Below, piece after piece: positions 54,313-64,000 of a stretch of DNA of 64,000 bases (its first letter is position 1; each line of letters begins with the position of its first letter). Below the pieces are notes generated by a model that saw nothing but the letters and a program-made list of their open reading frames with translations, was not told the DNA's origin and ran no database searches. Both the position numbers and the translations under genes were made by a program. The stretch comes from Marinibaculum sp040216765. GTDB lineage: Bacteria; Pseudomonadota; Alphaproteobacteria; Ferrovibrionales; Ferrovibrionaceae. The stretch is taken from the NCBI GenBank assembly GCA_040216765.1, contig JAVJON010000012.1:1-64000 (forward strand). The letters run 5' to 3'.

Positions 54313-54369
54313 GCACGGAACGACGAAGCCCCCGCGCAGCGGCTGCGCGGGGGCTTCGTCGTTTCGTGC
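54313..54369. terminator. 27-bp hairpin terminator between fabI and pnp
   Basis: Arms 54313-54339 and 54343-54369 pair over 27 bp with a single G-T wobble around a CGG loop. The inner 18 bp are perfect and very GC-rich. It lies between convergent fabI and pnp, so it can serve both strands. A classical T-run is absent on either side. Confidence 0.7.
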
Positions 54370-54422
54370 CGGACCGGCCCCGGCCCGGGCGCCTTGCGCC
54401 GCGGGCCGGGGGAAATCCGGGC

Positions 54423-56543
<2,121 letters not shown>

Positions 56544-56716
56544 GTCGTTATCTTTCTTCCTGCTGCTGAGCGGCGGCGCACATGCGCATCCGGTCGCGAC
56601 CGGGGGCCTGCCCCCGCCGCGCCTTGCACGCGAACCGCATGCCGCGATCGGCGCGCCGGCAAGGCCGTACCGCGCCCATCACGCCGCTCCGTTCCTGCGG
56701 GCCCCGAACGGGCCCC

Positions 56717-56986
56717 CTACTTCCTGAGTCCGAGCCGCTGGATCAGCTCCAGATAGCGGGATTCATCCTTGCCGCGGAGATAGTCCAGCAGACGGCGGCG
56801 ACGGCTCACCATCTTCAGCAGCCCGCGGCGGGAATGCACATCTTTCTTGTGGGTCCGGAAATGCTCGGTGAGGTTGACGATCCGCTCGGTGAGGATCGCG
56901 ACCTGGACCTCAGGGGAGCCCGTATCCGCATCGGCACGGGCATAGTCCTTCACGAGCGCAGTCTTGCGCTCCGACGTGATCGACAT
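56717..56986 (-). CDS. rpsO: 30S ribosomal protein S15
   Basis: The 89-residue protein has the S15 landmarks DYARADADTGSPEVQVAILT, HFRTHKKDVHSRRGLLK and a C-terminal RRRLLDYLRGKDESRY helix pair. It binds the central domain of 16S rRNA early in assembly. ATG at 56986 gives the canonical length. It lies 40 nt downstream of truB and 173 nt upstream of pnp. Confidence 0.97.
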   Translation of the reverse strand: MSITSERKTALVKDYARADADTGSPEVQVAILTERIVNLTEHFRTHKKDVHSRRGLLKMVSRRRRLLDYLRGKDESRYLELIQRLGLRK

Positions 56987-57026
56987 CGTGTAATCCTTCG
57001 CTATCCACCGGCCGCAAGCGGCCGGC

Positions 57027-57959
57027 TCAAAGATTGAAAACGCGCATGGGATGCATCTCCCCCGCCCGTACCTGGGCCAGGGCGACCGGCTTGCCGTCGG
57101 CGACCGCGTAGCAATCGCCTTCACCATCGGGCAGACCGGGTGTGCGAAGCACCCGTACCGATTGACCGGCACGCAGCCGGTTCGCCTGTTCGCCGGTCAG
57201 GGCCAGAGCCGGGATGTCGTCCAGCGCGGTCTCGACCGGAAGCAGGTTCGGAATCAGGGCGCCCTTCTCGCACATCTCCTCGAGTTTATCCAGCGGAATT
57301 GCCATTTCCGCCGTGAAGCCGCCGACCTGCAGCCGGCGCAGCGCACCGACATGGGCCGGGATATCGAGCGCGGCACCGAGGTCGCGCGCCAGCGCACGCA
57401 CATAGAACCCCTTGCCGACCTCCGCCTCCAGGACCGCCATGTCGATGGCATCCGGGTCCGCCACGGCCGCGGTCAGCGAGTGGACGGCCAGGCTCGCGAT
57501 GAACACCTCGCGGGGCGCCAGGTCCGGCGGTGCGCCGGCCCGGGACAGGTCATAGGCGCGCCGGCCGCCGCTCTTGATCGCGGAATAGTCGGGCGGGCGC
57601 TGCCAGATCGTGCCGTGAAAGCGGGACAGGGCCTCGTCCAGCGCGGTGCGGCCGGGGCGGCGGTCGGACCTGGCGGTGACCGCGCCGGCACTGTCGTCGG
57701 TATCGCGCGCCTCGCCGAACGTCACTTCGAAAAGATAGCGTTTGCGGCCGGCCTGGGCATGGGACACGGTCTTCGTCGCTTCGCCGAACGCCAGCGGCAG
57801 GACACCGGTGGCAAGCGGATCCAGGGTGCCCGCATGACCGACCTTTGCCGCCCGTGTCCAGCGTTTCAGGCAGGCCACCACGGCGGCCGAGGTCATGCCC
57901 TGCGGCTTGTCGACCGCCAGCCAGCCATGCACCGGGTCGCCCTTGCGGCGGCGCGCCAT
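57027..57959 (-). CDS. truB: tRNA pseudouridine-55 synthase
   Basis: The 310-residue pseudouridine synthase modifies U55 of the T-loop of tRNAs. The N-terminal VHGWLAVDKPQGMTS and the catalytic GHAGTLDPLATGVLPL (Asp, about 46) are diagnostic. A TruB_C-type C-terminal region follows. Its ATG shares one base with the rbfA stop codon (TGATG), so the two are coupled. Confidence 0.96.
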   Translation of the reverse strand: MARRRKGDPVHGWLAVDKPQGMTSAAVVACLKRWTRAAKVGHAGTLDPLATGVLPLAFGEATKTVSHAQAGRKRYLFEVTFGEARDTDDSAGAVTARSDRRPGRTALDEALSRFHGTIWQRPPDYSAIKSGGRRAYDLSRAGAPPDLAPREVFIASLAVHSLTAAVADPDAIDMAVLEAEVGKGFYVRALARDLGAALDIPAHVGALRRLQVGGFTAEMAIPLDKLEEMCEKGALIPNLLPVETALDDIPALALTGEQANRLRAGQSVRVLRTPGLPDGEGDCYAVADGKPVALAQVRAGEMHPMRVFNL

Positions 57960-58420
57960 CAGCGGCCCTCTCCGCTCTCGCCATCGCTATCGTCGGGGTC
58001 CCGGTCGGCGGCCTCCTGCCCGGCCTTCTCGTGGTCCGGCAGGTTGCTGAGGAGCCGTTCCATGCGGGCGACATGCTCGAAGGTATCGTCCATCGCGAAG
58101 CGCAGCTGCGGCGCGAACTTCAGCCGCAGGACGCGGGCGAGCTGGCCCCGCAGATGCGGCGCCGCCCGGTTCAGCGCGGCAACGATCGTCGCGGCCTCGC
58201 TCCCGCCGAGCGGCAGCACATAGGCGGTCGCACTGCGCAGGTCCGGGCCGATGCGCACCTCGGTGACGGTGATCGACTGCCCGGCCAGGTCCGGATCGTG
58301 CAGATCGCCGCGGTTCAGCATGCCGGCGAGTTCGTGGCGCACGGCCTCGCCCACCCGCAATTGCCGCTGGGTCGGCGCCGCGGCATGCGCACGCGCCGAA
58401 CGGGTTCGCCCTCGTGACAT
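57959..58420 (-). CDS. rbfA: Ribosome-binding factor A
   Basis: The 153-residue KH-fold factor for 16S rRNA maturation and cold adaptation. RQLRVGEAVRHELAGML opens the domain, TVTEVRIGPDLRSATAYVLPLG is the core, and LRLKFAPQLRFAMDDTFEHVARME the end. An acidic Asp/Glu/Ser-rich tail of about 20 residues is added. It lies between infB and truB, the standard order. Confidence 0.95.
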   Translation of the reverse strand: MSRGRTRSARAHAAAPTQRQLRVGEAVRHELAGMLNRGDLHDPDLAGQSITVTEVRIGPDLRSATAYVLPLGGSEAATIVAALNRAAPHLRGQLARVLRLKFAPQLRFAMDDTFEHVARMERLLSNLPDHEKAGQEAADRDPDDSDGESGEGR

Positions 58421-58565
58421 CGTTCCTGTCCGTCCATTGTCGCTGGCGACCGGTCCCGCGGCGGCCGCGCCTGACGGTCCGCCGCTGCGGCCGCCGCCGC
58501 GGACGCCGCGCCCCGGCCGGGTCAGCGACCCTGCCGGGGTGCGGCGAATGCCGCCCGCGAGGCGT

Positions 58566-61500
58566 TCAGCTGGCGGCCGAAAGCTCGCGCTGTTCCTCGA
58601 CCAGATCGAAGCATTCGATCACGTCGCCGGCCTGCAGGTCCTGGTAGTTCTCGAATGCCATGCCGCATTCGGTGCCCTGCCGGACCTCGCGCACCTCGTC
58701 CTTGAAGCGCTTGAGCGTCGAGAGCTTGCCCTCGTGGATCACCACATCGTCGCGCAGCAGCCGGACATGCGAGCCGCGGCGGACGACACCGTCCGTCACG
58801 CGGCAGCCGGCGACCTTGCCCACCTTGGTGATGTTGAACACCTGCAGGATCTCGGCATTGCCGAGGAAATCCTCCCGCATCTTCGGCGCCAGCATGCCGG
58901 TCAGCATGGTCCGCAGGTCGTCGATGATGTTGTAGATGATGCTGTAGTAGCGGATGTCGACGCCATCCCGGGCAGACAGGTCGCGCGCCTGCTTGTTGGC
59001 GCGGACGTTGAAGCCCATGACGAAGCCCTTGGACGCGCCCGCCAGGGTGATGTCGGACTCGTTGATGGCACCCACTGCCGCATGCAGCACGCGGACCTGG
59101 ACCTCGTCGTTGGACAGCTGCTGCGCCGCCCCGACGATGGCCTCCACCGAGCCCTGCACATCGCCCTTCACCACCACCGGCAGTTCGTTGACCTCGCCGG
59201 CCTTGATGGAGGCGAACATCTGCTCCATCGTCCCGCGGCTGCCTTCGGCGGCGCGGGCGTCGCGGTTCTTCTTCTGGCGATAGTCGGAGATCTCGCGGGC
59301 GCGGGCCTCGTTCTCCACCACATGGAAGGAGTCGCCGGCTTCGGGCGTGCCCTGCAGGCCCAGGATCTCCACCGGGAAGGCCGGCTCCGCCTCGGTAACG
59401 TTCTCGCCCCGGTAGTCCACCAGGGCACGCGCCCGGCCCCATTGCGCGCCGACCACGAAGATGTCGCCGACCCGCAGGGTGCCGCGCTGCACCAGGACCG
59501 TGGCCACCGGGCCGCGACCGCGCTCCAGCTTCGCCTCGACCACCACGCCTTCGGCCGGCCGGTCGGGATTGGCCTTCAGTTCCAGCAGTTCGGCCTGCAG
59601 GGAGATCGCCTCTTCCAGCGCGTCCAGGCCGATCCCGGTCTTCGCCGAGACTTCGACCGCCTGCACGTCGCCGCCCAGGGACTCCACCACGATCTCGTGC
59701 TGCAACAGGCCCTGGCGGACCTTTTCCGGATTGGCATCCGGCAGGTCGACCTTGTTGATCGCGACGATCATCGGCACGCCCGCCGCGCGGGAATGGCGGA
59801 TCGCCTCGACCGTCTGCGGCATGATCGCATCGTCGGCGGCCACCACCAGGATGACGATATCGGTCACCCGGGCGCCACGGGCGCGCATCTGGCTGAACGC
59901 GGCATGGCCGGGCGTATCGATGAAGGTGATCCGGTGGTTCGACTTCGTGGTGACCTGGTAGGCGCCGATATGCTGCGTGATGCCGCCCGCCTCGCCGGAC
60001 ACCACATCGGTCTTGCGCAGCGCATCCAGCAGCGACGTCTTGCCATGGTCGACATGGCCCATGATCGTCACCACCGGCGGCCGCGCCTGCAGGTCGGTAT
60101 CCACGTCGTCGCTCCCAGCCAGGCCAATCTCGACATCGGACTCCGCCACGCGGCGGATGTTATGGCCGAATTCGGAAACCACCAGTTCCGCGGTATCGGC
60201 ATCGATCACCTGATTGATCGTGGCCATCACGCCCATCTTCATCAGGGTCTTCACGACATCGACGCCACGGGTCGCCATGCGGTTGGCGAGTTCCTGGACG
60301 GTGATCGTCTCCGGCACCACGACATCGCGCACGACACGCGCCGACGCGTCACGCGCCGCGCCCTGCTGGGCCCGCCGCTCGCGTTCGCGCTGGCGGCGCA
60401 TCGCGGCCAGCGAGCGCTGCCGCTCGTCGTCGTCCAGCGCCTGGTTGATGGTCAGCTTGCCGCCGCGCCGGCGCTCGCCGCCACGGCTGCGGGTCGGGCC
60501 CGGCCGTGCCGGGACCGGTGTCTTGCCGCGGGTCTTGCGACCGCGATCGTCATCCTCCTCCGGCGCCGCCGCCCGCTCGCGGGTCGCAGCGGTCGCCCGG
60601 CCCTCCTCGGGCGCCACGCCGGCGGTGGCAGCCTTTGCCTCGGCACCGGCGCGGGCCTGGCCCTGCTCGCGAAGGCGACGTTCGGCTTCCTCTTCGGAGC
60701 GGCGCCGCGCCTCGGCCTCGGTGCGCTTGCGCTCTTCCTCCTCGCGGGCACGGGCCTCGGCCGCAGCCCGCTCCTTGGCGGTGCGTTCCTCGTCCTCGGC
60801 GCGCCGGCGCGCTTCCACCTCTGCCCTCGCGCGCGCCTCGACGGCACGCTTGCGGGAGGATTCCAGGGCCTTGACCCGCTGCGCCTTCTCTTCGTCGGTC
60901 AGTTCCTTCAGCACCGCACGGCCCCTGGTCTGCCGCCGCAATGCGGCGGGGGGACGCTCCTGGCGTGACGGCGTGCCGCGACCGGCAGGCGCCGGGCGGC
61001 TGGCCGCAGGGCTGGCCGCAGCCTCCTCGCGTGCCGCAGGCCGGCGGGGCGCTTCCTCGCGGGCGGGCGCAGCGGGGGGCGCGGCGGCCGCTGGCGGAGC
61101 CACCGGCTCCGCGGCGGGCGCCGGCGCAGCGGCCGCGGCCGGAGCCGGGGCGGCCTCGGCGGCAGGTGCCGCTTCCGGCGGCGGCGGCGCGGTCTCGACG
61201 GGCGATGCTTCCGCGACGGGCGGTGCTGCCGCGGCGGGCGCTGCCGGTTCCGGCTGCGCGGGGCTGGCCGGTGCCGGCGCGGCCTTCGCCGCAGCGTCCT
61301 GCGCCGGCGCCGGCGCCACGGCGGGCGCGGCTGCCTCCGGCTTGGCCGCCGGAGTGTCGGGCCGGGCGGCCGGCTTTGGCGCCGGTGCCACCGACGGCTT
61401 CGCCACCACGCCTTCGGCTATGCCGCGGGTCTTGGCGCTGCGCGTCTTCTTGACTTCCACCTGGACGGTCTTCGACCGGCCATGGCTGAAATTCTGGCGA

Positions 61501-61595
61501 ACCTGTCCCGACTCAACGTTACGCTTCAATTGCAACCGCTTCCCTTTCCCGGCCGACAAGGTCTTGTTTTCGTCTGTGTTCTTCAGGTCGTTCAT
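58566..61595 (-). CDS. infB: Translation initiation factor IF-2
   Basis: The 1009-residue GTPase brings initiator tRNA to the ribosome. The C-terminal half is the conserved IF-2 core: G1 GHVDHGKTSL (about 512-521), DTPGHAAF and NKVD, then four domains including the final C2. The N-terminal half is expanded: residues about 70-220 are an Ala/Pro low-complexity region, about 235-330 an Arg/Glu-rich coiled-coil-like helix. RbfA follows after a 145-nt spacer. The long N-terminus suits the alphaproteobacterial type. Confidence 0.97.
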   Translation of the reverse strand: MNDLKNTDENKTLSAGKGKRLQLKRNVESGQVRQNFSHGRSKTVQVEVKKTRSAKTRGIAEGVVAKPSVAPAPKPAARPDTPAAKPEAAAPAVAPAPAQDAAAKAAPAPASPAQPEPAAPAAAAPPVAEASPVETAPPPPEAAPAAEAAPAPAAAAAPAPAAEPVAPPAAAAPPAAPAREEAPRRPAAREEAAASPAASRPAPAGRGTPSRQERPPAALRRQTRGRAVLKELTDEEKAQRVKALESSRKRAVEARARAEVEARRRAEDEERTAKERAAAEARAREEEERKRTEAEARRRSEEEAERRLREQGQARAGAEAKAATAGVAPEEGRATAATRERAAAPEEDDDRGRKTRGKTPVPARPGPTRSRGGERRRGGKLTINQALDDDERQRSLAAMRRQRERERRAQQGAARDASARVVRDVVVPETITVQELANRMATRGVDVVKTLMKMGVMATINQVIDADTAELVVSEFGHNIRRVAESDVEIGLAGSDDVDTDLQARPPVVTIMGHVDHGKTSLLDALRKTDVVSGEAGGITQHIGAYQVTTKSNHRITFIDTPGHAAFSQMRARGARVTDIVILVVAADDAIMPQTVEAIRHSRAAGVPMIVAINKVDLPDANPEKVRQGLLQHEIVVESLGGDVQAVEVSAKTGIGLDALEEAISLQAELLELKANPDRPAEGVVVEAKLERGRGPVATVLVQRGTLRVGDIFVVGAQWGRARALVDYRGENVTEAEPAFPVEILGLQGTPEAGDSFHVVENEARAREISDYRQKKNRDARAAEGSRGTMEQMFASIKAGEVNELPVVVKGDVQGSVEAIVGAAQQLSNDEVQVRVLHAAVGAINESDITLAGASKGFVMGFNVRANKQARDLSARDGVDIRYYSIIYNIIDDLRTMLTGMLAPKMREDFLGNAEILQVFNITKVGKVAGCRVTDGVVRRGSHVRLLRDDVVIHEGKLSTLKRFKDEVREVRQGTECGMAFENYQDLQAGDVIECFDLVEEQRELSAAS

Positions 61596-61733
61596 CTGTT
61601 ATCCGATCGACCCAGCAGGTCGTCTCATCGTGGCTGCCCATCGCCGCCGCGGCGCCATCTGTCCAAACTTTCGTCGCCCGGCCAGGCGCTCCTGCACCGC
61701 CGCGCGAAATCACGCTGCCAGGCGGACGCCGCG

Positions 61734-62450
61734 CTACCGGTCCGGCACGCTGCCGCCGGCTGCCGCAGCGGCCTGTTCCGTCACGCCCGCCTCCGGGTCC
61801 GGCACCGCATCCGCGGGCCAGCGTATGCCGCTGCCCGTCCCCGCGAGCAATGCCGCCCCGGCCTCGCCCTGCTCCCGGTAGCTCGACAGCCGCTGCGCGT
61901 CCTGCAATGCCCGCTTTGCCGCGCCGCCTGCCGCGATGGCCGCATGTACCACATTTTCCCGGCCCAGCGCCAAGCTCAACTCCTGGCCGGCATACAAGGC
62001 CACAAGCGGCAGTGCCTGCGCAAGATGGGCCAACCGCCTGCGCCCGTCCGCTGCACCGTCGCTGGCCTGGACCAGAACCCCGGCGCGGCCCTTGACGATC
62101 CAGTCCCGCACCTTGTCCGCGCCCGCCACCACCGCCCCGCCGCGCTGCGCCAGTCCCAGGCGGGACAGCGCGCGGCGCCGCAGCAATGCGGCCACCAGGT
62201 CCGGCAGGTCCGCCGGCGCCGCCAGCTTTTCCCGCGCGGCACGCGAGAAGGCATTGCGCCGCACGGCCTCGGCCACGACCGAGCGGCGTGCCGTAACCCA
62301 CAGGCCACGGCCGGGCAGGTCGCCGTCCATATCCGGCACCACCTGTCCCTCCGGCCCCGCGACGAAGCGCAGAAGCCCCGCCGGATCCGACCGCTCGCCG
62401 GTCACGATACAGCGCCGCTCCGGCGGATCCTCCGCCAGGGACCGTGGCAT
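61734..62450 (-). CDS. YlxR/DUF448 plus L7Ae-fold RNA-binding protein
   Basis: The 238-residue protein has an N-terminal DUF448 domain (PERRCIVTGE at the start, then GRGLWVTARRSV), typical of YlxR proteins between nusA and infB. A second domain (about 85-190) has the L7Ae/L30e-like fold, with LSRLGLAQRGGAVVAGADKVRDWI. It probably binds RNA and aids translation or transcription coupling. The last 45 residues are Ala/Gly-rich. NusA ends 36 nt upstream. Confidence 0.88.
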   Translation of the reverse strand: MPRSLAEDPPERRCIVTGERSDPAGLLRFVAGPEGQVVPDMDGDLPGRGLWVTARRSVVAEAVRRNAFSRAAREKLAAPADLPDLVAALLRRRALSRLGLAQRGGAVVAGADKVRDWIVKGRAGVLVQASDGAADGRRRLAHLAQALPLVALYAGQELSLALGRENVVHAAIAAGGAAKRALQDAQRLSSYREQGEAGAALLAGTGSGIRWPADAVPDPEAGVTEQAAAAAGGSVPDR

Positions 62451-62486
62451 CGCTGCCGCCTGGCCGCGCGCCGGCCGCTCTACCGC

Positions 62487-64000
62487 TCAGTCCTGGCCGG
62501 GCGCCTGGCCGGCAACCGTCTCCGGCTCGGCCTGGTCCGCATCCCCCGCCGCTTCCGCGCCGGCCTCTTCCGCGCCAGCCTCTTCCGCGCCGGCCTCTTC
62601 CTCGTCGTCGAACCAATGCGCCCGTGCCGCCATGATGATGGCGTTGCAATCGTCGATCTGCACATCCCAGTCCGACAACAGGTCGGCCAGCTCGTCGCCG
62701 GCCAGGTCGGCCAGGTCGTCCAGGGTCTTCACCCCGTTCTCGCCGAGCTTCACCAGCATCGCCGGCGACATGTTGGCGACCTCGGCGACATCGTCGGTGA
62801 CACCGAGCTCGCGCCGCCTGGCCGTCTGCTCCTCGTCGAGCCGTTCCAGATAGTCGGCGGCGCGCTCGTGCAGCGCCTCGGCCAGGTCGGTATCGAAGCC
62901 CTCGACCGATTCCAGTTCGTCGACCGAGGCGTAGGCGATGTCTTCCACCTCGGCGAAACCCTCGGTGACCAGCAGCTGCGCCACGGTCTCGTCGACCTCC
63001 AGGGTCTCGATGAAGTGCTGGCTGCGGTCGCGGAATTCCTTCTGCCGCCGCTCGCTCTCCTCCTCCTCGGTGAGGATGTCGATCTCCCAGTGGGTGAGCT
63101 GCGAGGCGAGCCGCACGTTCTGCCCGCGGCGCCCGATCGCCAGCGACAGCTGGTCGGTCGGCACCACCACCTCGACCCGCTGCGCATCCTCGTCCAGCAC
63201 GACCTTGGCCACCTCGGCCGGCGCCAGGGCATTCACGATGAAGGTCGCCGGGTCCGGCGACCATTGGATGATGTCGATCTTCTCGCCCTGCAGCTCGTTC
63301 ACCACGGCCTGCACCCGGCTTCCGCGCATGCCGACGCAGGCACCGACCGGATCGATCGAGCTGTCGTTCGAAAGCACCGCGATCTTCGCCCGGCTGCCCG
63401 GGTCGCGCGCCACTTCGCGGATCTCGATGATGCCGTCATAGACTTCCGGCACCTCCTGGGCGAACAGCTTCGCCATGAAATGCGGATGCGACCGCGACAG
63501 GAAGATCTGCGGGCCGCGGGGCTCCTCGCGCACGTCGTAGATATAGGCGCGGACCCGGTCGCCCTGGCGGAAGGTCTCGCGCGGCAGCAGCTCGTCGCGC
63601 CGCAGCACCGCCTCGGCGCGGCCCAGATCCACTGTCACGTTGCCGTACTCGACCCGCTTCACCAGGCCGTTCACGATCTCGCTGATCCGGTCCTTGTATT
63701 CCTCGTACTGGCGCGCCCGCTCGGCCTCGCGCACCTTGGTGACGATCACCTGCTTGGCGGTCTGTGCGGCGATCCGGCCGAAATCCAGGGGCGGCAGCGG
63801 CTCGCTGATGAAGTCGCCGACCTGGGCGTCCGGATTGCGCGCCAGCGCATCCTCGACGCGGATCTGCTGGGCGTCGTTCTCGACCTCCTCGACCACTTCC
63901 ATGTGGCGGGCCAGCCTGATCTCGCCGGTCTTGCGGTCGATTTCGGCGACGATGTCGTTCTCCTGGCCATAGCGGGAGCGGGCGGCCTTCTGGATCGCCT
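62487..64000 (-). CDS. nusA: Transcription termination/antitermination factor NusA (N-terminus beyond the window)
   Basis: The gene runs off the right edge; translation continues in frame to 64000 with AIQKAARSRYGQENDIVAEI as the first visible residues, so only about 20 N-terminal residues are missing. The N-terminal RNA polymerase-binding domain is followed by an S1 domain (VDLGRAEAVLRRDEL), KH1 (GACVGMRGSRVQAVVNEL) and KH2 (LAIGRRGQNVRLASQLT), then two acidic repeat domains. The extreme C-terminus is an Ala/Glu-rich tail containing an in-frame triplicated 15-nt unit. It heads the nusA-ylxR-infB-rbfA-truB-rpsO-pnp series. Confidence 0.96.
   Translation of the reverse strand, partial: AIQKAARSRYGQENDIVAEIDRKTGEIRLARHMEVVEEVENDAQQIRVEDALARNPDAQVGDFISEPLPPLDFGRIAAQTAKQVIVTKVREAERARQYEEYKDRISEIVNGLVKRVEYGNVTVDLGRAEAVLRRDELLPRETFRQGDRVRAYIYDVREEPRGPQIFLSRSHPHFMAKLFAQEVPEVYDGIIEIREVARDPGSRAKIAVLSNDSSIDPVGACVGMRGSRVQAVVNELQGEKIDIIQWSPDPATFIVNALAPAEVAKVVLDEDAQRVEVVVPTDQLSLAIGRRGQNVRLASQLTHWEIDILTEEEESERRQKEFRDRSQHFIETLEVDETVAQLLVTEGFAEVEDIAYASVDELESVEGFDTDLAEALHERAADYLERLDEEQTARRRELGVTDDVAEVANMSPAMLVKLGENGVKTLDDLADLAGDELADLLSDWDVQIDDCNAIIMAARAHWFDDEEEAGAEEAGAEEAGAEAAGDADQAEPETVAGQAPGQD
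62551..62600 (-). repeat. In-frame 15-nt tandem repeat in nusA
   Basis: Three copies of TCTTCCGCGCCGGCC (the first and second each with one change) plus a trailing partial copy encode EEAGA repeats in the acidic C-terminal tail of NusA. Confidence 0.75.

Overview
The window is 64 kb of very G+C-rich, almost gap-free bacterial chromosome. Gene content and order point to an alphaproteobacterium, most likely a Rhodospirillales-type member: RegB/RegA with SenC, an Irr-type Fur regulator beside fabA-fabB-fabI, the order coaBC/ubiB/ubiE/mutM/enoyl-CoA hydratase/rpsT/dnaA/dnaN/recF/gyrB, and nusA/ylxR/infB/rbfA/truB/rpsO/pnp. This placement is inference from synteny; no rRNA, tRNA, CRISPR array, insertion sequence or prophage was seen.

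Left part (1-16.5 kb). REP-like palindromes lie at the left edge. Next come a minus-strand operon (GT4 glycosyltransferase, HPr-kinase-like protein, PqqD-like protein) and the redox two-component pair regB-regA. Divergent from regB are an ABC-2 exporter, a small membrane protein and a SenC/SCO1 copper chaperone. A PHA depolymerase follows, then YcgN, a methyltransferase, a YqcI/YcgG protein and a DUF1989 protein, two pairs of which overlap at GTGA junctions. A VOC protein, two hydrolases and a class A penicillin-binding protein complete the region.

Middle (16.5-27 kb). EgtB (ergothioneine synthesis) and a dihydroorotase-like amidohydrolase are followed by parts of an export system: MacB-like permease and ATPase, a small lipoprotein, an MFS transporter, a PAS domain fused to an HlyD-type adaptor, and a TolC-like channel. 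The PAS-adaptor fusion is the most unusual protein here.

Replication and housekeeping core (27-47 kb). gyrB, recF, dnaN and dnaA run on the minus strand. A rhodanese gene ends 3 nt before dnaA. A gene-poor stretch of about 0.7 kb separates it from rpsT. Then follow an enoyl-CoA hydratase, mutM, ubiE-ubiB (ubiquinone), coaBC-dut-rrf2, cysK-moeB and a 2-hydroxyacid dehydrogenase.

Right part (47-64 kb). A probable iron/peroxide-responsive block (DUF3501 protein, Fe-S oxidoreductase, rubrerythrin, irr) has an Irr-box-like site and promoter in front of rubrerythrin. Divergent from irr is the unsaturated fatty acid operon fabA-fabB-fabI, ending at a 27-bp hairpin. The window closes with the translation cluster pnp, rpsO, truB, rbfA, infB, ylxR and a nusA cut by the right edge. 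Several proteins carry in-frame 9-, 12- or 15-nt tandem repeats in linkers, a recurring trait of this genome.
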